A DNA stretch of 64,000 bases, from positions 21,266,001 through 21,330,000 of the forward strand of contig NC_071331.1 of the NCBI RefSeq assembly GCF_010183535.1. Reading direction: 5' to 3'. The number at the start of each line of letters is the position of its first letter. Within the stretch, counting starts at the first letter, position 1. The DNA is from Caenorhabditis remanei (Eukaryota > Nematoda > Chromadorea > Rhabditida > Rhabditidae). The notes under the pieces were generated by a model. The model saw only the letters and a list, made by a program, of their open reading frames with translations, was not told the DNA's origin and ran no database searches. The translations under genes and the position numbers were made by a program. This document shows, piece after piece, positions 10,701 through 21,383 of this stretch.

Positions 10701-13700
10701 TGAACAGTTTTTACTGATTTGGTCAAACTAGGGCTCGAAACTCCACAAATAGTACTGAGAACCCCTAATTTCTCAAAATTTCAGTAAATTTTGATGATTT
10801 CAGGCTGAAAATGAGATTTTCAGCTCATTTTTCCCCATTTTCATCACAGAAACTACAGTAATCCCTACATACCCATTTTTTCAGACGGAAGAGATCAAAC
10901 GAATGTCGAAAGCGGAAGTAAAAGCGTATCGCGATGAACTCGACAGTATCACAGTGAAAGGGATCGACGTTCCAAAACCCATCAAAACATGGGCTCAATG
11001 CGGAGTGAATCTGAAAATGATGAATGTGCTGAAAAAGTATGAATATACTAAGCCAACATCAATTCAAGCGCAAGCGATTCCATCGATTATGTCGGGTCGA
11101 GACGTAATCGGTATTGCCAAAACGGGATCCGGTAAAACATTGGCTTTCTTGCTCCCAATGTTCCGTCATATTCTGGATCAACCGGAACTCGAAGAGGGCG
11201 ACGGACCGATTGCGGTGATTCTCGCGCCGACGAGAGAATTGGCTATGCAAACGTATAAAGAAGCGAATAAGTTCGCAAAAGTTCTCGGTCTCCGAGTGGC
11301 TTGCACTTATGGAGGTGTTGGAATCTCTGAACAGATTGCTGATCTGAAAAGAGGCGCTGAAATTGTGGTGTGCACTCCCGGCAGAATGATTGATGTTCTC
11401 GCGGCGAATAGTGGGAAAGTGACTAATTTGAGAAGGGTTACGTATTTGGTGTTGGATGAGGCCGATCGAATGTTTGATAAGGGGTTTGAACCGCAAGTAG
11501 GTAGTTTTTGAATAAGGGAATTGGAGGAAGAATGAAGTTTATAGCTGGAAAATCGGTTTAGAAAGGTTTTTTGCTCATTTTTACTTAAAAAATGAGCTCT
11601 GAATTAGATTTTCAGTCGAAAATTCTCTTTTTCGGTGTGAAAGTCGTATATAACGCTGAGAAATATAGTTTTTTGCTCATTTGTACTTAAAAAAATGAGC
11701 TCTGAATAAGAGTTTTAGTCAAAATTTCACTTTTTCCGTTTGAAAATTCTGGAATAGAAAGTTTTTCGTTCATTTTTACTTCAAAAATGACATTAAACAA
11801 GATTTGTTGACTGGAAACGAGTTTTCAGTCGACAAATTGCTATGAAGAGACGCATTTTCGACTGCTAAAAGTCACGGAGAGTTTTTTGTCCATTTTCACT
11901 TTGAAAAATGAGATCTGAATAGAGTGTCGCCTCGCGAGACGAAACTCGCAAAATTCCCGATTTCCCGGTTTCGGGTCGACTCGGTTCGCCCCGGTTCGTC
12001 TCGCACTCTGTCTCGGTTCGGTTCGGTTCGTCTCGGTTCGGTTTGTCTCGCATTCGGTTCGTCTCGATTCGCAAAAAGTTCGGAAAGTTCATTTCCCGCA
12101 AATTACTCGCAAAGTTCACAAGACAAAGTGAACTATTCGTATTTCACGCGTTGATCATTTCTACCGTTGATTTTCTGAAAATAAAAATTTGGTAATTAAA
12201 GTCGTGAACTTTTCCAAAATAATAAAATAAATTTCAGAAAAAAATAAATGGAAATGAGATTAGAAAAAGTTCACGACTTTAATTACCAAATTATTATTTT
12301 CAGAAAATCAACGGTAGAAATGATCAACGCGTGAAATACGAATAGTTCACTTTGTCTTGTGAACTTTGCGAGTAATTTGCGGGAAATGAACTTTCCGAAC
12401 TTTTTGCGAATCGAGACGAACCGAATGCGAGACAAACCGAACCGAGACGAACCGAACCGAACCGAGACAGAGTGCGAGACGAACCGGGACGAACCGAGAC
12501 CGAATTCCCGCGGGACTCGCATGAACTATCGCTACTCGCGGGACAGGGTGTCTTGCGAGGCGACACTCTAGATCTGAATAAGATTTTCAGCCGAAAACCC
12601 TGTTTTCAAAACGGAAACGAAGTTTTTTCCTCATTTTTACTGAAAAAAAATCAGTTTTTTACAAGATTTTAGAGCTGAAAAGAACCGTTTAAGACAAAAA
12701 CGTTGATCTCCGGATTACTGTAGTCTCTATTGTCAAAAAAAACTATTTTTAGCACAATTTTTGAGCTCAGCCACTCCGATTTTCACATTTCTCACTTGTG
12801 GATTACTGTAGCTCCATTTGTGTGCAAACACCATCAATCTATGTGTCACATATTACGACAATTTGCAGAAAATTTGAAAATAGCGTGAAAACGACGAAAA
12901 ACTCGAGTTTTCAATCCGTTTTCACGCAATTTTCGAATTTTCTGTATATTGTCGTAGAATCTTATACATTGGTTTACGGTGTTTGCACACAATTGAGGCT
13001 ACAGTAATCCAAAAGTCAGAAAAATGAGAAATTGGGTGTCTGATGTCAAAAATTGCGCTAACACTGGATTTTTGACAATAGAGCAAACAATAGAGACTAC
13101 AGTAATCCATAGATTGGAAGTTGAATGGATTTTGGACCTTTTTGAGTTTAATGACTTAAACAAATGTTTTCAGCTCTTTTGTAAAAACACACATATTTTC
13201 AGTAAAAAACCACATTTATCGCATTGAAAACACTACATTTTGAGCTAAAAATTTTAGAAAAGTTCTGTTTTTAGAACTAAACGTTGCATTTCTGAAATTT
13301 TGTGAAGATTTTTGACACATCTAGGACTAAAACAACTAATTTACACCGATTTCCATGCTAAAAGTCTAATTTTTCCTCCAATTTCTTCACTTTTTTTTTT
13401 CATTTTTTCACTCGTTTTTACTAAATTCATCAATATTTAATTAAAGATCATGAAAGTGGTGAACAACATTCGTCCCGACAAACAGACCGTACTTTTCTCC
13501 GCCACTTTCCCCCGTCATATGGAGGCGTTGGCACGGAAAGTTCTCGAAAAACCAGTAGAGATTCTAGTCGGCGGAAAATCGGTCGTCTGTTCAGACGTCA
13601 CACAGAATGCGGTGATCTGTGAGGAACATCAGAAACTGCTGAAACTTCTGGAATTGCTTGGAATGTATTACGAACAAGGGTCCTCAATTGTATTCGTCGA

Positions 13701-16700
13701 TAAGCAGGAGAAAGCGGACGATATTGTAGATCAACTCATGAAAACTGGATATAATTCGGTTGCTCCGTTGCATGGAGGCATCGATCAACACGATCGAGAC
13801 TCGTCGATTGCTGATTTTAAGACGGGAATTATCAAGGTCCTCGTGGCGACTTCTGTAGCCGCACGTGGTCTTGACGTCAAGAATCTGATTCTTGTTGTCA
13901 ATTATGATTGTCCGAATCACTATGAAGATTACGTTCATCGAGTGGGAAGGACTGGAAGAGCTGGAAAGAAGGGATATGCATACACTTTTGTGCTACCAGA
14001 ACGTTAGTGTTTAGGATGTTTCGAAAAAAAAGCACCGAATTTCCGCAGTTTTGAGCCCCATACTGATCAATTTCAAAGCAGGTGACCTAGAAACCTCTCA
14101 ATTTAGGTTTCTAGGCCACCCAACCCAAAATGCTTTGAAATTAGTCAATATGGGTTTCAAAACTGCGGAATTTCCGCTGGAAGACCGAATCTATCGTCAA
14201 ATTTTGAATAAGCCGAATAGAGTCTTCAAATTTGTGATTTTTTGACTAAAATCAATTATTTCGAATGAATTCCACCGAATTTTCGAAGTTTTGAGGCCAA
14301 AATTGCTAGTTTTAGCAGGATTTTGGGATTGATGGCCTAGAAACCCAAATTTGATTTCTATCAACAAAAATTCGATGAAAAACGGTATAATTTGAGCTGA
14401 AATCGGCCAATACTGAGTCTGTGGCCTAGAAACCCAAAATTCTGGATTTCTAAGTTATCTTATTTGAGAATTGAAATTAGATTCAGAATATTCGCAGAAT
14501 TTCTCGAGTTTTGAACCCCATATTGCTATATTTTGGAGCATTTTAAAATTGGTGGCCTAGAAATCCGCGAATTTGGGATTCTAGGCCACCAATCTCGAAA
14601 TGCTCCAAAATTTAGCAATATGGAGCTCAAAATTCGGGAATGTTTGAGAATAATCTGAATCTCGTCGTAATTTTCAGGTAAGATGGCCTAGAAATCCAGA
14701 ATTTTGGGTTTCTAGGCCATGTGACCGATTTCAGCTGAAATTATACTGTTTTTCATCGAATTTTTGTCTCAAAACTAGGGAAATTCGATGAAAATACCGA
14801 TTTTAAGACGATCAACTCTTAATTTAATCGTTTTCTCTCAAATTTTCTGAAAACCCTTAATTTTCAGACCAAGAAAAGATGGCCGGTGAGATTTGTCGAG
14901 CATTCGAGACAGCCGGTTGCAAACCGCCACAAGATTTGAAGGCAATGTTCGAAAGGTTCAAAAAAGAGATGGCGGCGGAGGGAAAAGAAGTGAAATTGGG
15001 AGGAAAAGGATTCGAGGGACACGGATACAAATATGACGAAGGGGAGGCCGAAGCTGACGCGAATAAGAAGAAAATGGCCAGATTGGTAGGTGGAAATATC
15101 GAGATTTTCAGATTTTCAGAGGAAAATTAGAGTAAATGACTGAAAATCATGTTTTTAACAAAAAAATTGGTTTAAAAAACCACCCAGACAGCTCTGACCT
15201 CTGGATTACTGTACCGCCGATTTTGTGCAAACACCGCAACACAATGCATCAGATTTCACGACAATTTGCAGAAAATTTAAAATTTCAGCAAAAATCACAT
15301 TGTCATCACGGTGTTTGCACAAAATTAGGACTACAGTAATCCACGTCGAAATTTCCGGCTGAAATTGATTTTTAGCGTTTAAAACAAGATTTTCAGCCAT
15401 TTTAATAGTGAAAATTTCGTGTTTTTCGATTGGAAAACCTTCAAAACTGAGTTTTTCCAGTATTCCTGGTCATTTTTATCGAATTTTACTGAAATTTTGC
15501 GTCAAGAATGACGAGAAACATGGCTTGCGGTGGTTTTCGACGAATTTTTCACAATTTTGTCACAAAAACACGAAAATTCCGTTAAAAATGGCCAAAAAAT
15601 GCGCTTTAGTAGAATTTTGACTGATTTCTCCATCAAAATTGGTCGAAAATGAGATTTTTGGCATTTCCGACTGAAAATCGATATTTTCAGATAATTTTGT
15701 CCCTTGAAAAGAATCAGAGATGGTTTAAGGTAGAAAGTTGTCTGAAAATATCGATTTTCAGTTGGAAATGTCAAAAATCTCATTTTCGACCAATTTTTGA
15801 TGGAAAATCAGCCAAAAATTCGACAAAAACCCTCATTTTTTGGCCATTTTTGACGGAATTTTGCGGATTTTAGCCGAAAAAATCGGTCGAAAATGAGTTT
15901 TTCAGATATTTTTAGGCTGAAAATCGATATTTTCAGACAATTTTTAATGGAAAATCAGTCAAAGTTCGACAAAAAAACTCATTTTTTGGCCATTTTTAAC
16001 GGAATTTTCGTGTTTTTTTTAAATTGACAAAAATTGTGAAAAATTCGTCGAAAACCACCCCCAAACCATGTTTTTGGTGATTTTGGACGGGAAATTTCAT
16101 TAAAAACTCAGTTTGGAAGGTTTTTAGCGGATTTTTTTTATTCCGTTAAAAATGGCGAAAAAACATGTTTTCAGCCGTAAAAATCGGCTGAAAATCGACA
16201 TTTTCAGACAATTTTCTATCGAAAACCTTCAATTTTGCAGGTTCACGGAATGGAAGCAGGCGGTGACGACGACGACGATTTGGATGAGCAACTGAATTCA
16301 ATGATAAAAACGAAACGACGTCTCGTTCACGGAAAACCGCAATCCGACAAACCGACGACATCCGGAAATTCGAAAACGGACAGAGAGGCGGAGAAGAGGA
16401 AAGACGCGGCGAAATTGAAGGCTGAGGAGTTGTCGTCGAAACTGAAAACGGCACAGAATGTGATTCAACCCGTCGAGAAAACGGCCACTCAGTTGACGGC
16501 TGAAGCTGTTATTCGGGGACAAGACGTCGCTCCCGTCCAGATTTCTGCGGCAATGTTGGCGAAGGAGAAGGCGAATCGATTGAATGAGAAGTTGAACTAT
16601 TTGGGAGGTGAGTTCGAGGAGAAAAATGAGAAAAAAGAGAAAAACGGTCTGAAATAGTGAGATTCGCGGTTTTTTGCGATTTTCAGCGATTTTCAGCCGA

Positions 16701-17843
16701 AAATTCCGCGTTTTCACGAGATTTGACAAGATTTGAGCCCCATATTGCTATAGTTTGGAGCATTTTGAGATTGATGGACTAGAAATCCGCAAATTTGGGT
16801 TTCTAGGCCAATTCACCTGAAACAAGCCTGAATGGCCTCAGCTCAAAAATATGATATTCCAGCAAACTTTTTATGTTTAAAAAAATTGGTAAAATGGCTC
16901 GTTTTGAGCTGAAAATCGGTACAGACGGGCCTAAAATCACTGGAAAATATGAAAATTGAGATAAAAACGAAGGATTTTGATGAGTTTCATCGGTTTTTAG
17001 CTGAAAATTCCGCTTTTTCATGAAATTTCTGAAGTTTTGAGCTCCATATTGCTATATTTTGGAGCATTTTGAGATTGGTGGCCTAGAAATTCAAACTTGC
17101 GGATTTCTAGGCCACCAATCTCAAAATGCTCCAAAATATAGCAATATGGAGCTCAAAACTCGGGAATTTATGAAAGGATTCTGAATCTTCTCTTAATTCA
17201 GAGGTAAGATGGCCTAGATATCCAGAATTTTGGGTTTCTAGGCCACCGTCGGTACAGATGGGCCTGAAACTGGCCAAGGTTGGCCTGAAAAGCCTAAAAA
17301 TGGCCTGAATCGGCCTAAAATTATCGATTTTTCACTGAAAATCACTCAATTTTCCTTTATTTTTTCTCTGAAAAACGCTCAAAAACCCCTTTTTTTCAGG
17401 AGAAGCAGCACCGACTCAACAACAAGAAGAAGCGTGGGAATATTTTGAAGAGGAATGGGATATCAATGATTTCCCTCAACAAGTTCGCTACAAGATATGT
17501 TCTCGCGAATCGGTCGGACACGTGGCCGAACTCGCCGAAGTCGGAATTTCAGTCCGCGGAGTACACGTTCCGCCGGGAAAAGAGCCGAAAGCCGGCGAGC
17601 GGCGGCTGCATTTATTGTTGGAGGCGAGAAGTGAGAGGAATCTGAAGGCCGCGAAAGAGGAAATCATTCGAATCATGAAGGAGGCGTTCAGGCAGTTGGT
17701 AAGTGATTGAAATTAACTGAAAATTGTTGAAAATTGTCTGAAAATGACTGAAAACATCCTAGATTTGCCTTAAAAGACAATATTGTCAATTTCAGACCGC
17801 CCAAATCCAGCGTGGAGGAACTCAATCCAGATACAAAGTGTGA
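7754..17843 (+). CDS. ddx-46: DEAD-box pre-mRNA splicing helicase, DDX46/Prp5 orthologue
   Basis: Eight exons: 7754-8018, 9070-9656, 10885-11496, 13447-14002, 14868-15085, 16241-16607, 17400-17698, 17796-17843, all in phase, giving 983 aa (human DDX46 is about 1030). Residues 1-88 are Arg/Asp/Ser-rich like an SR-type leader; 89-284 are charged, with a DPLDAFM motif typical of Prp5. The helicase core follows: AKTGSGKT at 362-369 (Walker A), DEAD at 475-478, SAT at 506-508, [10 protein letters not shown] at 652-661. The C-terminal part has the family [15 protein letters not shown] and ends RYKV. Prp5/DDX46 is an ATPase that remodels U2 snRNP during branch-site recognition in the nucleus. No broken residues were seen. 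The exon 4 donor (GAAC, then GTTAGT) is the weakest junction but is the only one that avoids a stop. Introns 2-6 are loaded with palindromic repeats. Confidence 0.95.
8648..10600. repeat. Five TGGCCTAGAAA palindromes in helicase introns
   Basis: Copies at about 8648-8800 (intron 1), 9690-9785, 9850-10020, 10150-10250 and 10435-10600 (intron 2). The 9850 copy keeps the full right end GACCGAATCTATCGTCAA. The 10435 copy is itself framed by a longer inverted repeat (GACATTTTTATGTGATTTTC near 10390 against its complement near 10645). Confidence 0.85.
11921..12569. mobile_element. Foldback/MULE-like element with 10-bp target duplication
   Basis: A 649-bp element in intron 3 of the helicase gene, with ends AGAGTGTCGCCTCG in inverted orientation and long arms of roughly 300 bp that pair almost completely around a centre near 12240. 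It is flanked by the direct repeat AGATCTGAAT (11911-11920 and 12570-12579). Arms contain runs of GGTTCG/TCTCGG words. A 10-bp duplication with long inverted arms suits Mutator-like foldbacks; no transposase is encoded. The right arm carries extra sequence near 12500-12545 that the left lacks. Confidence 0.75.
12712..13108. mobile_element. Palindromic MITE with GGATTACTGTAG ends, outer copy
   Basis: Ends are GGATTACTGTAGTCTCTATT at 12712 and its reverse complement finishing at 13108. A second element of the same family (12800-13010) lies inside it, so this is a nested pair. No coding capacity. It lies in intron 3 of the helicase. Confidence 0.75.
12800..13010. mobile_element. Palindromic MITE with GGATTACTGTAG ends, inner copy
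   Basis: A 211-bp palindrome with GGATTACTGTAG at both ends in inverted orientation. Internal arms share TGTGTGCAAACACC / GGTGTTTGCACACA and TTTTCACGC words. It is inserted in a larger relative. A shorter third member is at 15203. Confidence 0.75.
14033..14730. repeat. TGGCCTAGAAA palindromes in intron 4
   Basis: A complete copy at about 14033-14200, ending GACCGAATCTATCGTCAA, and shorter pieces at 14290-14350, 14400-14450, 14505-14640 and 14680-14725. They occupy most of intron 4 of the helicase gene. Confidence 0.8.
15203..15342. mobile_element. Short GGATTACTGTA-ended MITE
   Basis: A 140-bp relative of the nested elements at 12712 and 12800: ends GGATTACTGTA and TACAGTAATCC, with the shared inner words GTGCAAACACCG and ATTTCACGACAATTTGCAG. 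In intron 5 of the helicase. Confidence 0.75.
15510..16085. repeat. Large inverted repeat in intron 5
   Basis: Inverted copies of AACATGG...GGTGGTTTTCGACGAATTTTTC (about 15515-15555 against 16035-16070), of AAATGGCC...CATTTTTTGGCC, and of GTCGAAAATGAGATTTTTGG (15645 against 15780) make a composite palindrome with several nested folds. No coding sequence. Intronic. Confidence 0.6.
16725..17245. repeat. TGGCCTAGAAA palindromes in intron 6
   Basis: Copies at about 16725-16815, 17025-17170 (both arms complete) and a trimmed one at 17205-17245. In intron 6 of the helicase. Confidence 0.8.
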
Positions 17844-18895
17844 ACGACGGAAAATCTCTTATTTATTGTTTGTCTCTGTGTAATTTTTCACTTTTATTCT
17901 CTTTTTTTATAATGCCAAGTATCTCTTTTTTCTGAAAATTTCGAAGTAAAGAAGCAAAAAATGAGATCTTCTTTGTTTTACTACCTGGTAACAGTGTTGT
18001 TGGGAGTTTCGACTTCCGACTTCCGATTTCTTAAATCTTGTCCGAGAGGACTACACGGGTGGCGCGCGAAAAGCTCTTCCACGAAGTCTCCTTTTGAGTC
18101 AGGACAACTGGAATTGTAGCGATTTTTAGCAAATGGTCCAATGGTAAACGTTTTTCAGAATTGTCTAAAGCAGAGCTGTGCGGAATTCCTTCCTTCGACT
18201 TCCTTCTTCCGGGCTTTTTTCACGTTTTTATTCCTTCTTCCTTCTTCCTTTTTGAAAATTTCACTTCCTTTTTCTTTTTCAAAAATTTTACTTCCTTCTT
18301 CCTTGTTCCTTTTTCCGTTGAAAATTTTGCTAAAATTTTGTAATTTTCGACGGAATTTTGGCGGAATTTCGGTGGTTTTTGACGGAATTTTGTATGAAAC
18401 AACATCAAAATTCGTTTTCAGAGATGACTAGAAAAAAGTTTCCTCAAATTTGTCATTTTCAAAATTAACTTCCGATTTCCCGGTTCGGAACTCAACTTCC
18501 TTCTTCCTTCCTTCTTCCTTCTTCCGGGCTTTTTTCACTTTTTTCTTCCTTCTTCCTTCTTCCTTTTGAAAAAGTTACTTCCTTCTTCCTTCTTCCCTTT
18601 TCAAAAATTTTACTTCCGCACAGCTCTGGTCTAAAGTATCGGAATCTGAAATACATTCTTGACATGCTGAACATTTTTATGACATATTGGATGTCAAAAA
18701 TGGGTGTTAACTTTTCTAAAACACAAACAGAAAGGAACAATCCAACTGATGAGAAATTATTGAACAGCATCACTTCCGTCGTGTTTTATGTTGACGTTAT
18801 CAAGGCACTCATTCAAAAATCAGTTCGTTATCACATAACGTTTCTTGATTATTTTCTTGAATTGCAATATATTTGTGACAAGTGATAAGGAGATT
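17844..18895. other. Region between helicase and paralogue A
   Basis: 17844-17990 is the helicase 3' UTR and flank, with no perfect AATAAA. 18036-18170 contains a piece of the GAGAGGACTACACGGG repeat that also forms the arms at 54499-55789, split by the hAT MITE. 18640-18890 resembles, on the opposite strand, the flanks near 54000 and 62800 (words TTATCAGT, GTGTTT and CAACTGAT). No gene supported. Confidence 0.5.
18171..18628. mobile_element. hAT-type MITE (CAGAGCTGTGCGGAA ends)
   Basis: A 458-bp element with perfect terminal inverted repeats CAGAGCTGTGCGGAA, flanked by the 8-bp direct repeat GTCTAAAG (18163-18170 and 18629-18636). CAG-type ends and an 8-bp duplication are the hAT signature. 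The interior is mostly CTTCCTTCTTCC polypyrimidine and has no transposase. It is inserted in an older repeat (18036-18170 plus 18629-18665) related to the arms of the foldback at 54499. Confidence 0.85.
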
Positions 18896-20411
18896 ATGTT
18901 TCTTAGTGTTTGTTTGCTTATCTTCCTCACATTTCCAGAGAAGTAAAAAGAGTCGAAGACACATTTCAGTCATTCATGTTCTATTCTATCACACCCCTCC
19001 CTTTTCCCAAACTTATATTCATCATAGAGACAATAAATATAATTTTGTTAGAAAAAATATGATTATTAGAGTTAGGATCTAGTCCTAGAAGTCAAAAACC
19101 AATTTTTCAGATTCAGATAGAAAGAGTTGCTCTAATAAAATGAACATCATTCAGATTCTTCGGATTCATGTCGTCCATATCAGAATAACACTATCTTCTA
19201 TGCGTATTCCAATGACATCGACTTGGCTACATACCATCAGGGTGTTTATTTTATGGTCTATTATACTACAAAGTATACATCATTGGCAAATGTTCGATTC
19301 GATACAAAACAGGAAGAGGACATTGAGTATCACACGGACTGGAGGTACGTTTTGTATTGATTTTAGCTTCCGGAACATTGTTTCAGAAATTTCAATGCTT
19401 CTATATATTCACATCCACCGGATCCATCACTTGGATATGGAGATAAAACAACTGGAAGTAACTTGTACAAGGTTTTGAAGGTTTGTACTATTCCACCTCA
19501 TATTTTATTTAATTATATGACATTCCAGAAGTTTCTCAATAATGGGAAGGTTTCATTATGCGGAGCCCAAGTGTTAGTATTAGCGAAACGATATCCAGAT
19601 GAATCTGATGTATCAGACATCATTTCCCAACTACGAGCCAATCGTGTGATGGTGCGCATTGCCGTGGACAATGCCCCATCGGGTGGTTCCAATTCTGCTT
19701 CATTGTACGAAATGTCATATCAAACCAATGGATACTGTGCTTTTGCCACCGGTCAGGATCTTGAAATTGTGAGTTCTTTTAGAAACAATTGAATTACAAA
19801 GTCTCGCTGTGAGAGTTATTTATGTGTAAACAAATCATAGTCACTGTTGTAGACGATGAAGTCGCTGATCTCCTCCGTTCTTATCCAACAATTTTCAGGC
19901 GTTTGCTTACATGACCGAGATATTTCGTAGACCTTACCAATTCATTGCTCAAAACTTTGTCGTTTCTGGATCGGGTCGAATCGAAATACCGGCATTCGAA
20001 ATTCCAGCATCAGATGGTTTTATAAACTGGTGTAAATTTGCTATAACTGTTCAAAACCACAGTAGGAATAATTTCCGAGTAAAAATACATCAATAAATCA
20101 TATTTGCAGCACTTGACAGTTCATTTGTATCAATGAATTATACAATTGAGAGTACTGATGGAACTCATGTTTATGAATATCCGAGTGACTATTCACATCA
20201 TCTCTCTGGAACTGCACAAACAGATGAGTTTTATTGCAACTCATCCCTTTCTTACAAATGGACAATGGACTATCATTATAACACTAATGAACAACAAATC
20301 TATCAGTTGAGAATGTACAACTTGTTGTGAGTTCTGTCAAATTATTTTTCTATTCCATAAATCTAATATTTCAGTTATCACGACTTCCTTCCACTTCCAC
20401 CTTTTGGATAA
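18896..20411 (+). CDS. Secreted vWA-like family member A
   Basis: Exons 19155-19344, 19387-19480, 19529-19768, 19899-20061, 20110-20326 and 20375-20411, in phase with each other, about 313 residues after the leader. The conserved plan of the family is: a start around CRPYQNNTIFYAYS, then RFDTKQEEDIEYHTDWR, PPDPSLGYGDKTTGSNLYK, KRYPDESDVSDIISQLRANR, PSGGSNSASLYEMSYQTNGY, and YQFIAQNFVVSGSGRIEIP, ending YHDFLPLPPFG. The middle resembles the vWA-like fold annotated in many Caenorhabditis extracellular proteins (DUF7154, from memory). A hydrophobic leader MFLSVCLLIFLTFP starts at 18896, but the donor used by paralogue C is deleted here, so how it joins exon 19155 is unclear and A may lack a working start. 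AATAAA lies at ~20433. It is the only copy on the plus strand. Confidence 0.65.
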
Positions 20412-21383
20412 CCATACGAATGTTCTGCGGTTTTAAAATAAATACTTATTTCATTCAATTCTTTTTTTCTTACTTTTTGTTTTAATATATCAACAGACAG
20501 GCCTAGAAACACAAATTTGTTATCAACAGATCTGTTGATTGTTATTCGTAAATATAAAGAATTGGAATAAACTGGAAAAATAGTACTGAAATGATTCATC
20601 AGCACCAAAGAACAAATGTATGCATAAATTTTGTCACATTGAAAAAATAAACAAACAAAAAAAATAGTACACTCTTCCTGAGAGACGCCAGATAAATGCA
20701 TGATCAGGAACACGTGTCAAAAACCAATCGCTATTCAGAATTTTCCTATTTCATTCATTCATTCTCTCTGGACACCAAATGAACGGTGTCCTACCTCTTT
20801 CCTCTCGTATTTCTTGATTTTCTGTGAATTCTTGTATATTTTGGTTGTTTTTGGCGGATATGAGATAAGGTAAGTGTTCTAGCAATGAAAAATATGAAAA
20901 ATTCCCGGTGTTTCACCTTAAAATCTAGAAAATTCCATGAAATTTGACCGAAATAGATTTCTGGCCGAGTGGTTAAGGTAGATAGTAATGGTAGGAAAGT
21001 GACCAGGGTTCGATCCCCACACGGGTCAAAACTTTTTTGTTTTTTGTTATGAACGGTTTAAGGTGGTTAAGAGAGGTTTTAGAGGAGTTTTAAGTGTCAA
21101 AAGTCGAGATTTTTACCTTTTCTAACCAATATTTCTCATTTTTCAGGAGAAACCCAAAAAAATCTTTGAAATTGATGAACCTCAAAAAACCAAATTTAGA
21201 GTGTTTGGGACAGATGTACTCTTTGAATTGTTGTTTACGAAAACGATAACAATAAGTAGGTTTGAAATTTTAATGAAATTTCAAAAAGTAACGATTGATT
21301 TCCAGAAATCCGAATGCTTGAATATGCCACACGATGAGTATAGATGGTGGAGACAGAAGATTTTTCTGGTTAGTCGCTTGCTA
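20412..21383. other. First tRNA-promoter-bearing repeat unit and flank
   Basis: 20750-20875 looks like a short pyrimidine-rich leader ending in a GTAAGT donor. About 20870-21380 is the first of three related units (the others at 24897-25375 and 25385-25620). Each has a segment with a polymerase III A box, and units 1 and 2 end in an exon-like piece (TTTTCAG acceptor, ATCCGAATGC...ATGCC...GATGG). Unit 1 keeps an open stretch reading KIFEIDEPQKTKFRVFGTD, but no complete gene could be built. Confidence 0.4.
20962..21016 (+). repeat. tRNA-derived SINE-like body
   Basis: A box TGGCCGAGTGG (20962-20972) and B box GGTTCGATCC (21007-21016) with spacing normal for tRNA-Leu/Ser-type internal promoters. 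The expected acceptor-stem pairing is absent, so this is a tRNA-derived repeat and not a tRNA gene. Sister copies: 24999-25053, 25480 (B box lost), 52820-52872 and 53142-53193. Confidence 0.65.

Noticed and set aside
15502..15873. Facing 74- and 93-codon frames with similar protein sequence
   Set aside because: They arise from an inverted repeat in intron 5 of the helicase gene.
20962..21030. tRNA-Leu/Ser gene suggested by A and B boxes
   Set aside because: No pairing acceptor stem, poor anticodon arm and several sister copies with decay; better explained as a tRNA-derived repeat.
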